Shown here piece by piece: positions 53,326-61,859 of a stretch of DNA of 64,000 nt (position 1 is its first letter; each line of letters starts with the position of its first letter). Source of the DNA: an uncultured Coriobacteriaceae bacterium. Lineage in GTDB: Bacteria > Actinomycetota > Coriobacteriia > Coriobacteriales > Eggerthellaceae. The translations under genes were made by a program, and so were the position numbers. The notes beneath the pieces were generated by a model. It did no database searches. It was given only the letters and a program-made list of their open reading frames with translations, and was not told where the DNA came from. Location of the stretch: the NCBI GenBank assembly GCA_902768975.1, contig CACXMZ010000004.1, positions 62,001-126,000 on the forward strand, written 5' to 3'.

Positions 53326-53571
53326 GTGCGGCTCGCAACGCGGCCGAGGTCGTATCGGCAGGCACGTGCGGCGTTATGCGCAGAGGTATGCCGTAAGCTG
53401 GTCGATTTGCCCGTCGGTCATGCCTGCAGGACAGTAACCGAGGTGTACGACCTGATCAAAAGCGAAGGATTCGAACTTACTGACAAAGAGCTCAGGGGGA
53501 TTTCGGGTGGATGGAGTGACATTTGCGCCAGTTTGTGCTGGGATCACAGCTGCAAGGAGTTTTTAAGGTAA
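53326..53571 (+). CDS. Candidate ribosomal-peptide (RiPP) precursor with Nif11-like leader
   Basis: About 81 aa if started at the GTG at 53326; the start is uncertain. The C-terminal part reads TVTEVYDLIKSEGFELTDKE, then LRGISGG, which closely resembles the end of Nif11/nitrile-hydratase-type leader peptides with a double-glycine cleavage site. The 19 residues after the Gly-Gly (WSDICASLCWDHSCKEFLR) would be the core, with three cysteines and serines. No modifying enzyme, protease or ABC exporter is in the window. The N-terminal region matches the family poorly, so it may be a broken copy. Confidence 0.45.
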   Translation: MRLATRPRSYRQARAALCAEVCRKLVDLPVGHACRTVTEVYDLIKSEGFELTDKELRGISGGWSDICASLCWDHSCKEFLR

Positions 53572-53579
53572 CACACGTC

Positions 53580-53608
53580 TTGAATACAGCATAGAAGGCC
53601 TGTACAAT
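53580..53608 (+). promoter_or_regulatory. Promoter of the repeat-like region and surface-protein gene
   Basis: TTGAAT (53580-53585), 17-bp spacer, TACAAT (53603-53608). Transcription from here would begin near 53615 and give a 5' leader of about 218 nt before the surface-protein ATG at 53833. The leader contains the asparagine-codon-rich stretch. Confidence 0.6.
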
Positions 53609-53640
53609 GATAGACAAGGACAGGGTTGAAAGGGCTTTAA

Positions 53641-53754
53641 CTGGTGGCTCCGTTCGCCCGGTAACAACAATAACAATGCCGCGAATGTCAATGGTGACGG
53701 TAACGTCAACAACAATGGCAACAAAGTAGACAACAAAAACGGCGTGCGTCCTGC
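53641..53754 (+). repeat. Asn-codon-rich repeat resembling a DGR template repeat
   Basis: A 114-bp stretch that, read in one frame, gives WWLRSPG, then 24 codons of which 13 are AAC/AAT, then KNGVRPA. No start codon begins this frame and a TGA stop lies just upstream (53628-53630), so it is probably not translated as such. Its ends match the coding sequence at 54381-54509. Such AAY-rich copies flanked by conserved ends are the form of template repeats in diversity-generating retroelements. No reverse transcriptase is found nearby. Confidence 0.5.
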
Positions 53755-53832
53755 ATTGCCTTATCCGCCAGAAGCGCAGCTGAAGGTTCGGCTCGCCATG
53801 CTCCCCGTTAGCCACAAACAATCGGAGGACAA

Positions 53833-56800
53833 ATGAAACAACTAAGGAAAAGAAGAGGGCTAGCCATAGTGGTGTCCCTTGCCATGGCAATCACCATGAT
53901 GCCGGTGTTTGTAATGACTGCATACGCTGCAGCAGGCGACCCTGCCATGGTAGAAGGCACAGATGTGCTGCAGAGTACATCCAATACAAAAGATGCCCAG
54001 ACAGTTTACATGGCAGACAAGGCATGGCGTGTGATCGGCTATGGCGGTGAAGGCGTTGCAAGCGCTACAAATACCATGACCCTGCTCTCTGCCGGAATTC
54101 TCAAAACAGATGTCGTCTTCAGAGAATATATCAGAGACGAAGGGTCTGACAGCTGGTACCATCAGAGCATTCTCCAATCAGAGGTGGAGGCGATAGCAAA
54201 TACGTTCTCGGCTGGCGAGAAAGCAGGCATAGCAACAAGGAAACTTAGAGCCGGAGATTATAACGGTTATGACACAGACACGGTATCCAGATACTCAGTT
54301 GATAACGCTCTTCTATGGCCTCTTTCCACAAAGGAGGCACATTATACACTGAACGGGGATATTCGAAACGTCCATGACTTCTGGTGGCTCCGCTCGCCCG
54401 GTTACACATCGCCCCCTTTCTTCACTTGCCACATCTCGTACGTCAAAAGTGATGGCAATGTCGACGAAGAGGGCTGCTTGGTCACTGAGAAAAATGGCGT
54501 GCGTCCCGCTTTTAATTACAAACTGAACTCTGTCATCTTTTCATCTGCCGCGACTGGCGGCAAAGTTTCCGGCACTATAGGTGCCGATTCATTAATGACG
54601 GTTGGCAGTAATGACAGCGGTGAGTGGAAGCTGACACTGTTGGATGATGGCACAATTTACGGATTTAATAGTCATCTTAATGGTCATGAGGGATTTACTG
54701 CATCCCGAGCGGATAGCGGTAATGTCGTAGCCGGTGGAAAAATTAAGATCAAATATAACGGTGGACGGACCGGAACTAATGAGTATGTCTCCGTATTTCT
54801 TAAGGATTCCACGGGTAAGATAGTCTACTACGGACATCTGGCAGAGAATAGTGAATCAGCCACGGGAGCAGCGCTTACCATTCCATCCGACATAGCACTG
54901 GGAACATATACCGTGGGGGTCTTTGCAGAGCAGTGCAACGGAGATAATAAGACAGACTATGGAAGCGCAATATCGACATTTGATATTACTGTTGTTAATC
55001 ACTCTCACGAATTAACCTATTCCGCAGATGGGCCGACCATCACGGCGACTTGCGCCAATACAGACGGCAACTGTCCCTTGACAGATTGTAAGGCTACCCT
55101 GACCATTACAAAGCCATTGCACGATACCTATGGTGACGGCAAAAGCGCAGAAGCGGGAATAACCGACGAAAACAGCATTCAGGGAGATGCAAAGGTCAAA
55201 TATCAGAAAAAGACCGGTGAATCATCTTATGATACAGAAACTGAAACCGCGCCTACAGACGCGAGAACGTACAAGGCTAGTATCACGGTGGGCGATACTA
55301 CCGCATCTGTGGAATACACCATAGCCAAGGCAGATATCACACCGGAGGTCAACATAGAGGACTGGGACTACGGCGATACGCCGAATGATCCTTCTGTGAC
55401 TTCCGCAGGCAACCCGGGAGGCGGTGAAGTCACATACAAGTACTATACAGACGAAGAGTGCGCAAAAGAGACCACTTCCGCCCAGGGCGCATCGGAAGAA
55501 GGTAGTGTGCCTTCATATGGCGGAGATTACTGGGTCAAGGCTACGGTAGAAGAGACCGACAACTACAAGTCCGGCACAGGTATAAAGAAGTTTACGATAA
55601 ATACCGCAGCCATCACGGTCACGGGTCTTAAAGGCGACTCAAAGGTATATGACGGAACGACTTCAGCGACACTCGGTGTATCTGACGCAACTCTTGTTGG
55701 AGTGAAGTCGGGCGACGAAGTGCGAATCGCATCTGCAACAGGCACGTTTAATGATAAGAATATAGGCACAGATAAGACCATAAGCAGCATTACCATAGTG
55801 CTTGAAGGTAAAGACGCCGGCGGATATAAAGCTGCAGTCGATTCGGCAACAGTTACCGGTGCAATCACGGCGAAGGAGGTAAAGGTCAGCGGCATCGCAG
55901 CATCAGACAAGACATACGACGGGAACACAACGGCAATACTCACATTTACCGGAGCATTATTTGATGGGATGATTGATGGTGATGATCTTTCCGTAAAGGG
56001 AAAGGATAGTCAGGACGGAACCTTCGATAATATGAACGTCGGAAGCGGTAAGACCGTCACTCTTCCTGCCCTTGCATTGGACGGAAATGACTCGGCAAAC
56101 TACACGATCAGTGACGACAGCCAGACAGCAGCCAGTGCGGCAATCACTGCGAAGGAGCTTAGTGTAACAGCCGATAATAAGTCCAAGACATACGGCGAGG
56201 ATGACCCGGAGTTTACCTACACCTCAGATGGACTCATAACAGGTGATACATTCACCGGAGCTCTTGAGAGAGCAAAGGGAGATGATGTCGGCACCTACGA
56301 TATCAATCAGGGAACTCTGAGTGCAGGAGATAACTACACAATTAAATATACAAAAGGAACGTTCACCATAAATAAGGCGGCGACCAACAGCGTAACAGCT
56401 TCAATCGAAGGCTGGATATACGGAGATGATCCGAATAAACCGAACGCCACCGCTACCCATGGTCAGGAAACAGCCATTTTTACATACAGCGATGCGGCAG
56501 ACGGGACTTATACAGAAACGGTTCCGACGGGTGCTGGTACATGGTATGTAAAGGCGACAGTTTATGAAACAGATAATTATGTCGGTGCAGTAAGCGAGCC
56601 TGTAGAGTTCACAATCGCAAAGAAGGAAGTCGGCCTTGAATGGAGTGATACAGAGCTTACATACAACGGTGAAGATCAGAAGCCAAAAGCGACCGCGACA
56701 GGGCTTGTTGGTCAGGATGAATGCACAGTTACCGTAAGTGGAGAGAAAACTGACAGCAATGCCAAGAGTGGCGAAACAAGCTACACGGCCACTGCTGAAA

Positions 56801-57867
56801 GCTTAAGCAATGACAACTACAAGCTGCCGGATAACACAACAACAGAATTCACTATCGTACCTAAGAAACTGACACAGGCCATGATCAGCCTTAACAGCGA
56901 TACATTCAAGCATGATGGCACAGAGAAGAGCCCTGCTGTTTCAATGACGGATTCGGACATCCTGGAAGATGATGCTCCCAAACAGATGAAAGTTGACGAA
57001 GACTATACCTTGAGCGGAGATTTAAGCTCTTCGGACCTTGGGACTCACTTCATCACGGCAAAGGGAGAGGGCAATTATACCGGATCCATCGACACGAGTT
57101 GGATGATTTACAACAACAAATCCGGCGAAGATAAGGAAGAGGGAACCAGTGGCAAGGGTGATTTTGAAGTATTTGTCGATATAGAAAGCAACACTTCAAC
57201 CTTGACAGTGGACAACTTCAATATCAGCATGGCAAAGGGATTCCTCACGCAAGAGGATATGACTAGATACAATAAAGGCGAGAACATCCTTGTTTATATG
57301 ATCATTAAGGAACAGCTGGAAAGCGAGGTAGAACCGACTGACAGTTCTCTTCTCGGCGGATTGTTCAGAACTGAAGGCGCCATGGACATATCCTGGTACG
57401 ATATCACAGTCTGGAAGAAGATTGGAAGCAGTGCAGCAACGAAGGTGCATGACACGAAAGATGAACTGAGCATGGGCGTTGAGGTTCCGGATAAGTACAA
57501 GGATGCCCCTGAGGGATACACGCGTGAATTCTATCTGGGAAGAGCACACGACGGCATGGCGAGCTTGCTCGCGAATACCTCAGAAGTAAAGGTTGGATTT
57601 AGCTCAGATAAGTTCTCTACATACGCTCTGGCGTACAAGGATACCGAAATCCCTGAGCCAGACAAGGACAAGCCGGACAACCCGGATGATTCTGACGACA
57701 AAGGCAGCAGCAATGGTAATGGCAGCGGTAAAGGAAGCAGCTCCTCAAAGGCCGCCGCGAAGACCGGCGATTCTAACGACATTGCGGGGCTGCTGGCACT
57801 GATGCTAGCATCAGGTGGAGTGCTTGGAGTGATAGGACACAGACGCAGAAGAGAAACGGATAAGTAA
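53833..57867 (+). CDS. Large cell-wall surface protein with DUF6273-like and MBG/YDG repeat domains
   Basis: 1344 aa. Signal peptide residues 1-33; DUF6273-like domain about 35-240 ending WWLRSPG...EKNGVRPAF; an Ig-like part about 240-400; then several repeat domains of YDG/MBG type (for example VYDGTTSATLGVSDATLVG, SKTYGEDDPEFTYTSDGL and ITAKELSVTA) to about 1080; an unclassified domain about 1100-1260; an acidic Asp/Pro/Ser linker; a sorting-like C-terminus AAAKTGDSNDIAG, hydrophobic span and HRRRRETDK. LPxTG is replaced by AAKTG. Codon use (AGA, ATA) and lower GC than the neighbours suggest recent transfer. GGAGG precedes the ATG. Confidence 0.85.
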   Translation: MKQLRKRRGLAIVVSLAMAITMMPVFVMTAYAAAGDPAMVEGTDVLQSTSNTKDAQTVYMADKAWRVIGYGGEGVASATNTMTLLSAGILKTDVVFREYIRDEGSDSWYHQSILQSEVEAIANTFSAGEKAGIATRKLRAGDYNGYDTDTVSRYSVDNALLWPLSTKEAHYTLNGDIRNVHDFWWLRSPGYTSPPFFTCHISYVKSDGNVDEEGCLVTEKNGVRPAFNYKLNSVIFSSAATGGKVSGTIGADSLMTVGSNDSGEWKLTLLDDGTIYGFNSHLNGHEGFTASRADSGNVVAGGKIKIKYNGGRTGTNEYVSVFLKDSTGKIVYYGHLAENSESATGAALTIPSDIALGTYTVGVFAEQCNGDNKTDYGSAISTFDITVVNHSHELTYSADGPTITATCANTDGNCPLTDCKATLTITKPLHDTYGDGKSAEAGITDENSIQGDAKVKYQKKTGESSYDTETETAPTDARTYKASITVGDTTASVEYTIAKADITPEVNIEDWDYGDTPNDPSVTSAGNPGGGEVTYKYYTDEECAKETTSAQGASEEGSVPSYGGDYWVKATVEETDNYKSGTGIKKFTINTAAITVTGLKGDSKVYDGTTSATLGVSDATLVGVKSGDEVRIASATGTFNDKNIGTDKTISSITIVLEGKDAGGYKAAVDSATVTGAITAKEVKVSGIAASDKTYDGNTTAILTFTGALFDGMIDGDDLSVKGKDSQDGTFDNMNVGSGKTVTLPALALDGNDSANYTISDDSQTAASAAITAKELSVTADNKSKTYGEDDPEFTYTSDGLITGDTFTGALERAKGDDVGTYDINQGTLSAGDNYTIKYTKGTFTINKAATNSVTASIEGWIYGDDPNKPNATATHGQETAIFTYSDAADGTYTETVPTGAGTWYVKATVYETDNYVGAVSEPVEFTIAKKEVGLEWSDTELTYNGEDQKPKATATGLVGQDECTVTVSGEKTDSNAKSGETSYTATAESLSNDNYKLPDNTTTEFTIVPKKLTQAMISLNSDTFKHDGTEKSPAVSMTDSDILEDDAPKQMKVDEDYTLSGDLSSSDLGTHFITAKGEGNYTGSIDTSWMIYNNKSGEDKEEGTSGKGDFEVFVDIESNTSTLTVDNFNISMAKGFLTQEDMTRYNKGENILVYMIIKEQLESEVEPTDSSLLGGLFRTEGAMDISWYDITVWKKIGSSAATKVHDTKDELSMGVEVPDKYKDAPEGYTREFYLGRAHDGMASLLANTSEVKVGFSSDKFSTYALAYKDTEIPEPDKDKPDNPDDSDDKGSSNGNGSGKGSSSSKAAAKTGDSNDIAGLLALMLASGGVLGVIGHRRRRETDK

Positions 57868-57953
57868 GAATAAACTTTCTGCTAAAGATTGAAAAAGAAG
57901 GGTCATCAAAAAATAGTTTGGGGTTTCTCTAAAGCAACCTGCCTGGCATGCGC

Positions 57954-58160
57954 CTAGTCGGGCAAGGTGCGTGTGCAGCGCCTGAGGTAGCTCGCACTCA
58001 GTTTTTCCGCCTCGCGCGTAAGCTGATCGAGCGTCGGTTTCATTGCTTCTTCGTAAGAGCTTCCCGACTGGATAGATTCGGCCACCTGCCATGCCGACAA
58101 GAACGCCAGATGGATGCCGCCGCCCATGTCGTTAGCAAGGCCTGCGGCACCGCCGATGAG
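57954..58160 (-). pseudogene. 3' remnant of an FAD-dependent oxidoreductase gene
   Basis: On the minus strand an open segment ending in TAG encodes LIGGAAGLANDMGGGIHLAF, then LSAWQVAESIQSGSSYEEAM and a final ...RRCTRTLPD. This resembles the C-terminus of FixC/geranylgeranyl-reductase-type flavoproteins, whose motif is GDAAG (here GGAAG). The 5' part is absent and the frame is lost upstream at about 58160. Confidence 0.6.
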
Positions 58161-58495
58161 ACTTCAGTTGCAAAACAGCGTCTTCCAGGTTTCGCCTGTT
58201 GGAGAGCTGTGTTGTGTAATTCTGTAGCGCAACGTTGTATTCTGCTCCCTGTTGGCTTGAGTAGCCCTATTGCGCCGCGGCTTTCAAGTGCAGCTTGATT
58301 TGTGGCAAGCGTTGCACCTGCGACGACTTTCTGTGCATTAATATCAAGAAGAGATTTATTATCTGCAGTGCCCACATCATTTTTAGAGCCAGACGTGACC
58401 TTTTCGACGCTACCATGTCGTTTTTTCAGTTCTGAGAGTTCTTTTTCGATATCGGGAGAGCGTAAAAAATGGGTAGTATCCACTGCTTTTATCAC
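58161..58495 (-). other. Possible coding remnant, unidentified
   Basis: On the minus strand an open stretch from a GTG at 58495 (AAGG just upstream) reads with protein-like composition, including PDIEKELSELKKRHGSVEKV. It then runs out of frame into the flavoprotein remnant and stops at 58040. No family is recognised. It could be a short hypothetical protein or a fragment. Confidence 0.25.
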
Positions 58496-58562
58496 TAACC
58501 TTAATAGGCAATAAATGGCGCACTGGAAATATGTATGCTTTCTGTATGCCAACAGGTCTTTC

Positions 58563-58703
58563 TTGCGTAGCTTGTGTTTCGCGCGTACAATAGCGAAGTT
58601 TCTAATCACACATGCGTGTGGGACTGGTCTTCGCAAGTGGCCACCGAAAAAGGCTGCGAAGTAAGGGACGATCGCACGCAGAGGACTAACGAATGGAGTA
58701 GAC
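58563..58703 (+). promoter_or_regulatory. rpsB promoter and structured leader
   Basis: TTGCGT (58563-58568), 17-bp spacer, TACAAT (58586-58591). The ~105-nt leader can fold: CACAC-ATGC-GTGTG (58608-58621) and CTTCGCA (58630-58636) pairing with TGCGAAG (58655-58661). In other bacteria S2 represses its own mRNA through such a leader; that is inferred here. Confidence 0.5.
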
Positions 58704-59564
58704 ATGGAAAAGGTCTCTGTTCAGACCCTGCTTGAAGCAGGCGCCCATTTCGGGCATCAAACCCGTCGCTGGAACCCCAAAATGAAGCCGTATATTTTCG
58801 GCAGCCGTGGCGACATCTACATTATCGACTTGGTGAAATCCCTCGAAGGCATGGACAATGCGTACAGCTTTGTTTCCGAAGTTGCCGCCAAGGGTGGCAC
58901 GGTGCTGTTCGTGGGCACGAAGAAGCAGGCCCAGGAAGCCATCGCCGACGCTGCAAACAGCTGCGGCATGCCTTATGTAAACGCTCGTTGGTTGGGCGGC
59001 ATGCTCACAAACTTCACCACCATCCGCACGCGTGTGCAGCGCATGGAAGAACTGGAAGCCATGGACTCTGACGGCCGCATGGCGGTTTTGCCCAAGAAGG
59101 AACAAATCCTGCTGCGCAAGGAACTGGTGAAGCTGCAGACCAACCTCAATGGCATCCGTAACATGAAGAAGACGCCGGACGTGGTATTTGTCATCGACAC
59201 CAACAAAGAAGCTATTGCTATTCAGGAAGCCAAGAAACTGGGCATTCCGGTAGTGGGCACCCTGGATACCAACTGCGACCCGGACGACGTTGAATTTGGT
59301 ATTCCTGCCAACGACGACGCTATTCGTACGGTTAAGCTGCTTGCTGAATTCGTGGCCCATGCGGTAACTACGGCCATGGGTGCACCGGTAACAGCTGCTG
59401 AAATGCAGGCTGCTGCCCCTGCTGTCGAAGCTGCCCCTGAAGCCGCCGCAGAGCCCGTAGAGGCCGAAGCCGCTGCTGAAGAAGTTGTTGAAGAAGCCGC
59501 TGAAGCTCCTGCCGAAGTTGCCGAAGAAGCAGCTGAAGCCACCGAAGAAGAAGCCGCTGAATAA
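58704..59564 (+). CDS. rpsB: 30S ribosomal protein S2
   Basis: 286 aa. S2 signatures: [20 protein letters not shown] near residue 7, [20 protein letters not shown], and VDTNCDPDD-type [20 protein letters not shown]. The core ends near residue 230; a tail of about 50 residues, almost all Ala, Glu and Val, is extra and typical of several actinobacteria. tsf follows in the common rpsB-tsf order. Confidence 0.98.
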   Translation: MEKVSVQTLLEAGAHFGHQTRRWNPKMKPYIFGSRGDIYIIDLVKSLEGMDNAYSFVSEVAAKGGTVLFVGTKKQAQEAIADAANSCGMPYVNARWLGGMLTNFTTIRTRVQRMEELEAMDSDGRMAVLPKKEQILLRKELVKLQTNLNGIRNMKKTPDVVFVIDTNKEAIAIQEAKKLGIPVVGTLDTNCDPDDVEFGIPANDDAIRTVKLLAEFVAHAVTTAMGAPVTAAEMQAAAPAVEAAPEAAAEPVEAEAAAEEVVEEAAEAPAEVAEEAAEATEEEAAE

Positions 59565-59665
59565 CAATGCGAACACCTGGGCTCAAAACTTTTAGAGCTG
59601 CGAGCCAGGAATGGCGAAAAAGTAAACCTATGCGGCCCGCGCCGCTTACAAGAAAGGAAACTCCC

Positions 59666-60526
59666 ATGGCTGAAGTAAGTGCATCTATGGTAAAAGAACT
59701 CCGCGAAATGACAGGCGTTGGCATTCTGGAATGCAAGAACGCCCTGGCAGAAGCTGAAGGCGATCTGAATCGTGCTGCTGACATTCTGCGCGAACAGGGT
59801 ATTGCCAAGCAGATCAAAAAGGCCGAACGTGCAGCCAACGAAGGCACCGTTGTGGCCCTGGTATCCAACGACTGCAAGACGGGTTCGGTTGTTCAGCTGA
59901 ACTGCGAAACCGACTTTGTAGCTATCAACGACAAGTTCAAGGCCTACGCCGAACGCATTGCCCAGATCGCTCTGGACAACAAGTGTGCCGACGTGGATTC
60001 CCTGAAGGCTGCGGGCGACGGCAATGAAACCGTTGAAGAAATCATCACCGACTGCGTGCGCGTGATGGGCGAAAACACCCAGCTGACCAAGGTGGCTAAC
60101 GTTGAAGCCGACGGCGTATGCGCCTACATCCATGCTGGTGGCAAGATTGGTGTGCTCGTAACCTTCGAACTCGAAGGCATCGATCCCGGTTCCGACGCTT
60201 TCACCACCTATGGTCGCGACGTGGCAATGCAGGTTGCTGCTATGTCGCCGGTTGCTGCTAACCGCGAAAACGTTCCCGCCGACGTGGTTGAACATGAACT
60301 GGAAATCTACAAGGCCCAGGCTGCTGAATCTGGCAAGCCCGAAGAAATTCAGCAGAAGATGGCTGAAGGTCGCCTGGAGAAGTTCTACAAGGAAAGCTGC
60401 CTGACTGAGCAGGAATTCGTGAAGAACCCCGACATGACCATCAAGTCCTACACCGAACAGGTTGCCCAGAACATGGGTGGCAAGATTAGGGTTGTGGACT
60501 TCATCCGCTTTGCTTTGGGTGAATAA
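59666..60526 (+). CDS. tsf: Elongation factor Ts
   Basis: 286 aa from the ATG at 59666 (AAAGGAAAC upstream). Nucleotide exchange factor for EF-Tu. N-terminal UBA-like part with REMTGVGILECKNALAEAEG, then VVQLNCETDFVAINDKF and a two-part core ending FIRFALGE. The 101-bp gap after rpsB has no gene. A half-copy of the stop-proximal repeat (TTCCGCCGTTC) follows the stop at 60530-60540. Confidence 0.97.
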   Translation: MAEVSASMVKELREMTGVGILECKNALAEAEGDLNRAADILREQGIAKQIKKAERAANEGTVVALVSNDCKTGSVVQLNCETDFVAINDKFKAYAERIAQIALDNKCADVDSLKAAGDGNETVEEIITDCVRVMGENTQLTKVANVEADGVCAYIHAGGKIGVLVTFELEGIDPGSDAFTTYGRDVAMQVAAMSPVAANRENVPADVVEHELEIYKAQAAESGKPEEIQQKMAEGRLEKFYKESCLTEQEFVKNPDMTIKSYTEQVAQNMGGKIRVVDFIRFALGE

Positions 60527-60564
60527 TTAGTTCCGCCGTTCTTCAGAAACCTGGGAGTTTTTGA

Positions 60565-61851
60565 ATGGCTGAAGAAGTAATCATAGCGCGCGAAACGCAC
60601 GAGCTGAAAGGCACGGTGCAGGTTGCGGGTGCGAAGAATTCCGCACTCAAGCTGATTGCTGCAGCCATTTTGGGGCAGGGCGAAACCACGCTCGAAAACA
60701 TCCCCAAGATTTCCGACATCGACATTATGAGCGAAGTGCTCGAACGCCTGGGCGCCCACGTCCAGCGCGACGAGCACTCGCTGCATATAGACACGTCTTC
60801 GGTTGAAAGCTTTGAAACGCCCTACGAACTGGTAACCAAGATGCGGGCAAGCATTTCGGTTTTAGGCCCGCTGGTAGGCCGTTTTGGCCAGGCGCGTGTT
60901 GCCATGCCAGGTGGCTGCCAGATTGGCGCGCGCAACATCGACATGCACTTAGTGGGCATGCAGGTGTTGGGCGTTGAATTCGCCGTCGACCACGGTAACC
61001 TGGTTGCCACTACGCCCAATGGCCTACACGGCGGCAACATCTTGCTCGATTTCCCCAGCGTGGGTGCTACGGAAAACACCATGATGGCTGCTTGCGTGGC
61101 CGAAGGTACGACTGTTATCGACAACGCTGCGCGCGAACCCGAAATCGAAGACCTTGCCAATATGCTCAATGCCATGGGCGCGCACATCACGGGCGCAGGC
61201 ACGTCTACCATTACCATTGAAGGGGTGCCGCTCGCAAGCATGCACCCATGCACCCATCGCTGCGTGGGCGACCGCATCGAAGCGGGCACCTTCCTGGTGG
61301 GCGGGGCGCTTTTGGGCGGCCCCGTGACGGTTCAGGGCATCAACCCCAGCTTCTTGCGCATGGCCCTTACCAAGCTGGAAGCATTCGGTTGCACGGTGGA
61401 AATGGGCGATGACTCCATTACGGTTTCGCGCACCCAGCCCCTGCGTGCGGCCGACATTCAAACGCTTCCGCACCCCGGTTTCCCGACGGACTTGCAGGCT
61501 CAGTTCATGCTGCTGGCGTCACTTGCCCAGGGTAGTTCCATCATCACGGAAAACGTGTTTGAAAATCGCTTCATGTTTGCGGCTGAAATATGCCGTATGG
61601 GTGCCGACGTGCAAATCGACGAACATCATGCCGTCGTTACGGGCGTCGACCACCTCCAGGGCGCGCCCGTGGAGTCGACCGACCTGCGTGCTGGTGCTGC
61701 ACTGGTGCTGGCGGGCTTGGCGGCCGAAGGCGAAACCATCGTGCGTCACATCGAACATATCGATCGTGGCTATGAAGACTACGTGGGCAAGTTACGTTCC
61801 CTGGGCGCCAATATCGAGCGCGCCACGATTGAGTCGCTCAGTGCGCGTTAG
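60565..61851 (+). CDS. murA: UDP-N-acetylglucosamine 1-carboxyvinyltransferase
   Basis: 428 aa. First committed step of peptidoglycan synthesis: PEP plus UDP-GlcNAc. GAKNSALKLIAAAIL near residue 20; the reactive cysteine lies in MPGGCQIGARNIDMHLVGM, so fosfomycin sensitivity is expected from family knowledge; FPTDLQAQFMLLASLAQG and GLAAEGETIVRHIEHIDRGY complete the fold. It is followed by the LCP gene after 8 bp, probably as an operon. Confidence 0.97.
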   Translation: MAEEVIIARETHELKGTVQVAGAKNSALKLIAAAILGQGETTLENIPKISDIDIMSEVLERLGAHVQRDEHSLHIDTSSVESFETPYELVTKMRASISVLGPLVGRFGQARVAMPGGCQIGARNIDMHLVGMQVLGVEFAVDHGNLVATTPNGLHGGNILLDFPSVGATENTMMAACVAEGTTVIDNAAREPEIEDLANMLNAMGAHITGAGTSTITIEGVPLASMHPCTHRCVGDRIEAGTFLVGGALLGGPVTVQGINPSFLRMALTKLEAFGCTVEMGDDSITVSRTQPLRAADIQTLPHPGFPTDLQAQFMLLASLAQGSSIITENVFENRFMFAAEICRMGADVQIDEHHAVVTGVDHLQGAPVESTDLRAGAALVLAGLAAEGETIVRHIEHIDRGYEDYVGKLRSLGANIERATIESLSAR

Positions 61852-61859
61852 GGGCTGTC

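Larger units (their letters stand above)
57868..58703. other. Gene-poor region with degraded fragments and rpsB leader
   Basis: This 836-bp stretch holds no intact gene. It contains a flavoprotein remnant (57954-58160, minus strand), an unexplained open segment (58161-58495, minus) and the rpsB promoter and leader (58563-58703). The two fragments look like the deletion scar at the right end of the accessory island. Confidence 0.6.

Noticed and set aside
53641-54509. Strict active DGR (template and variable repeat with adenine-only changes)
   Set aside because: The two segments differ in length by 15 bp and also at G, C and T positions, and no reverse transcriptase is present. It is therefore kept only as a hypothesis.
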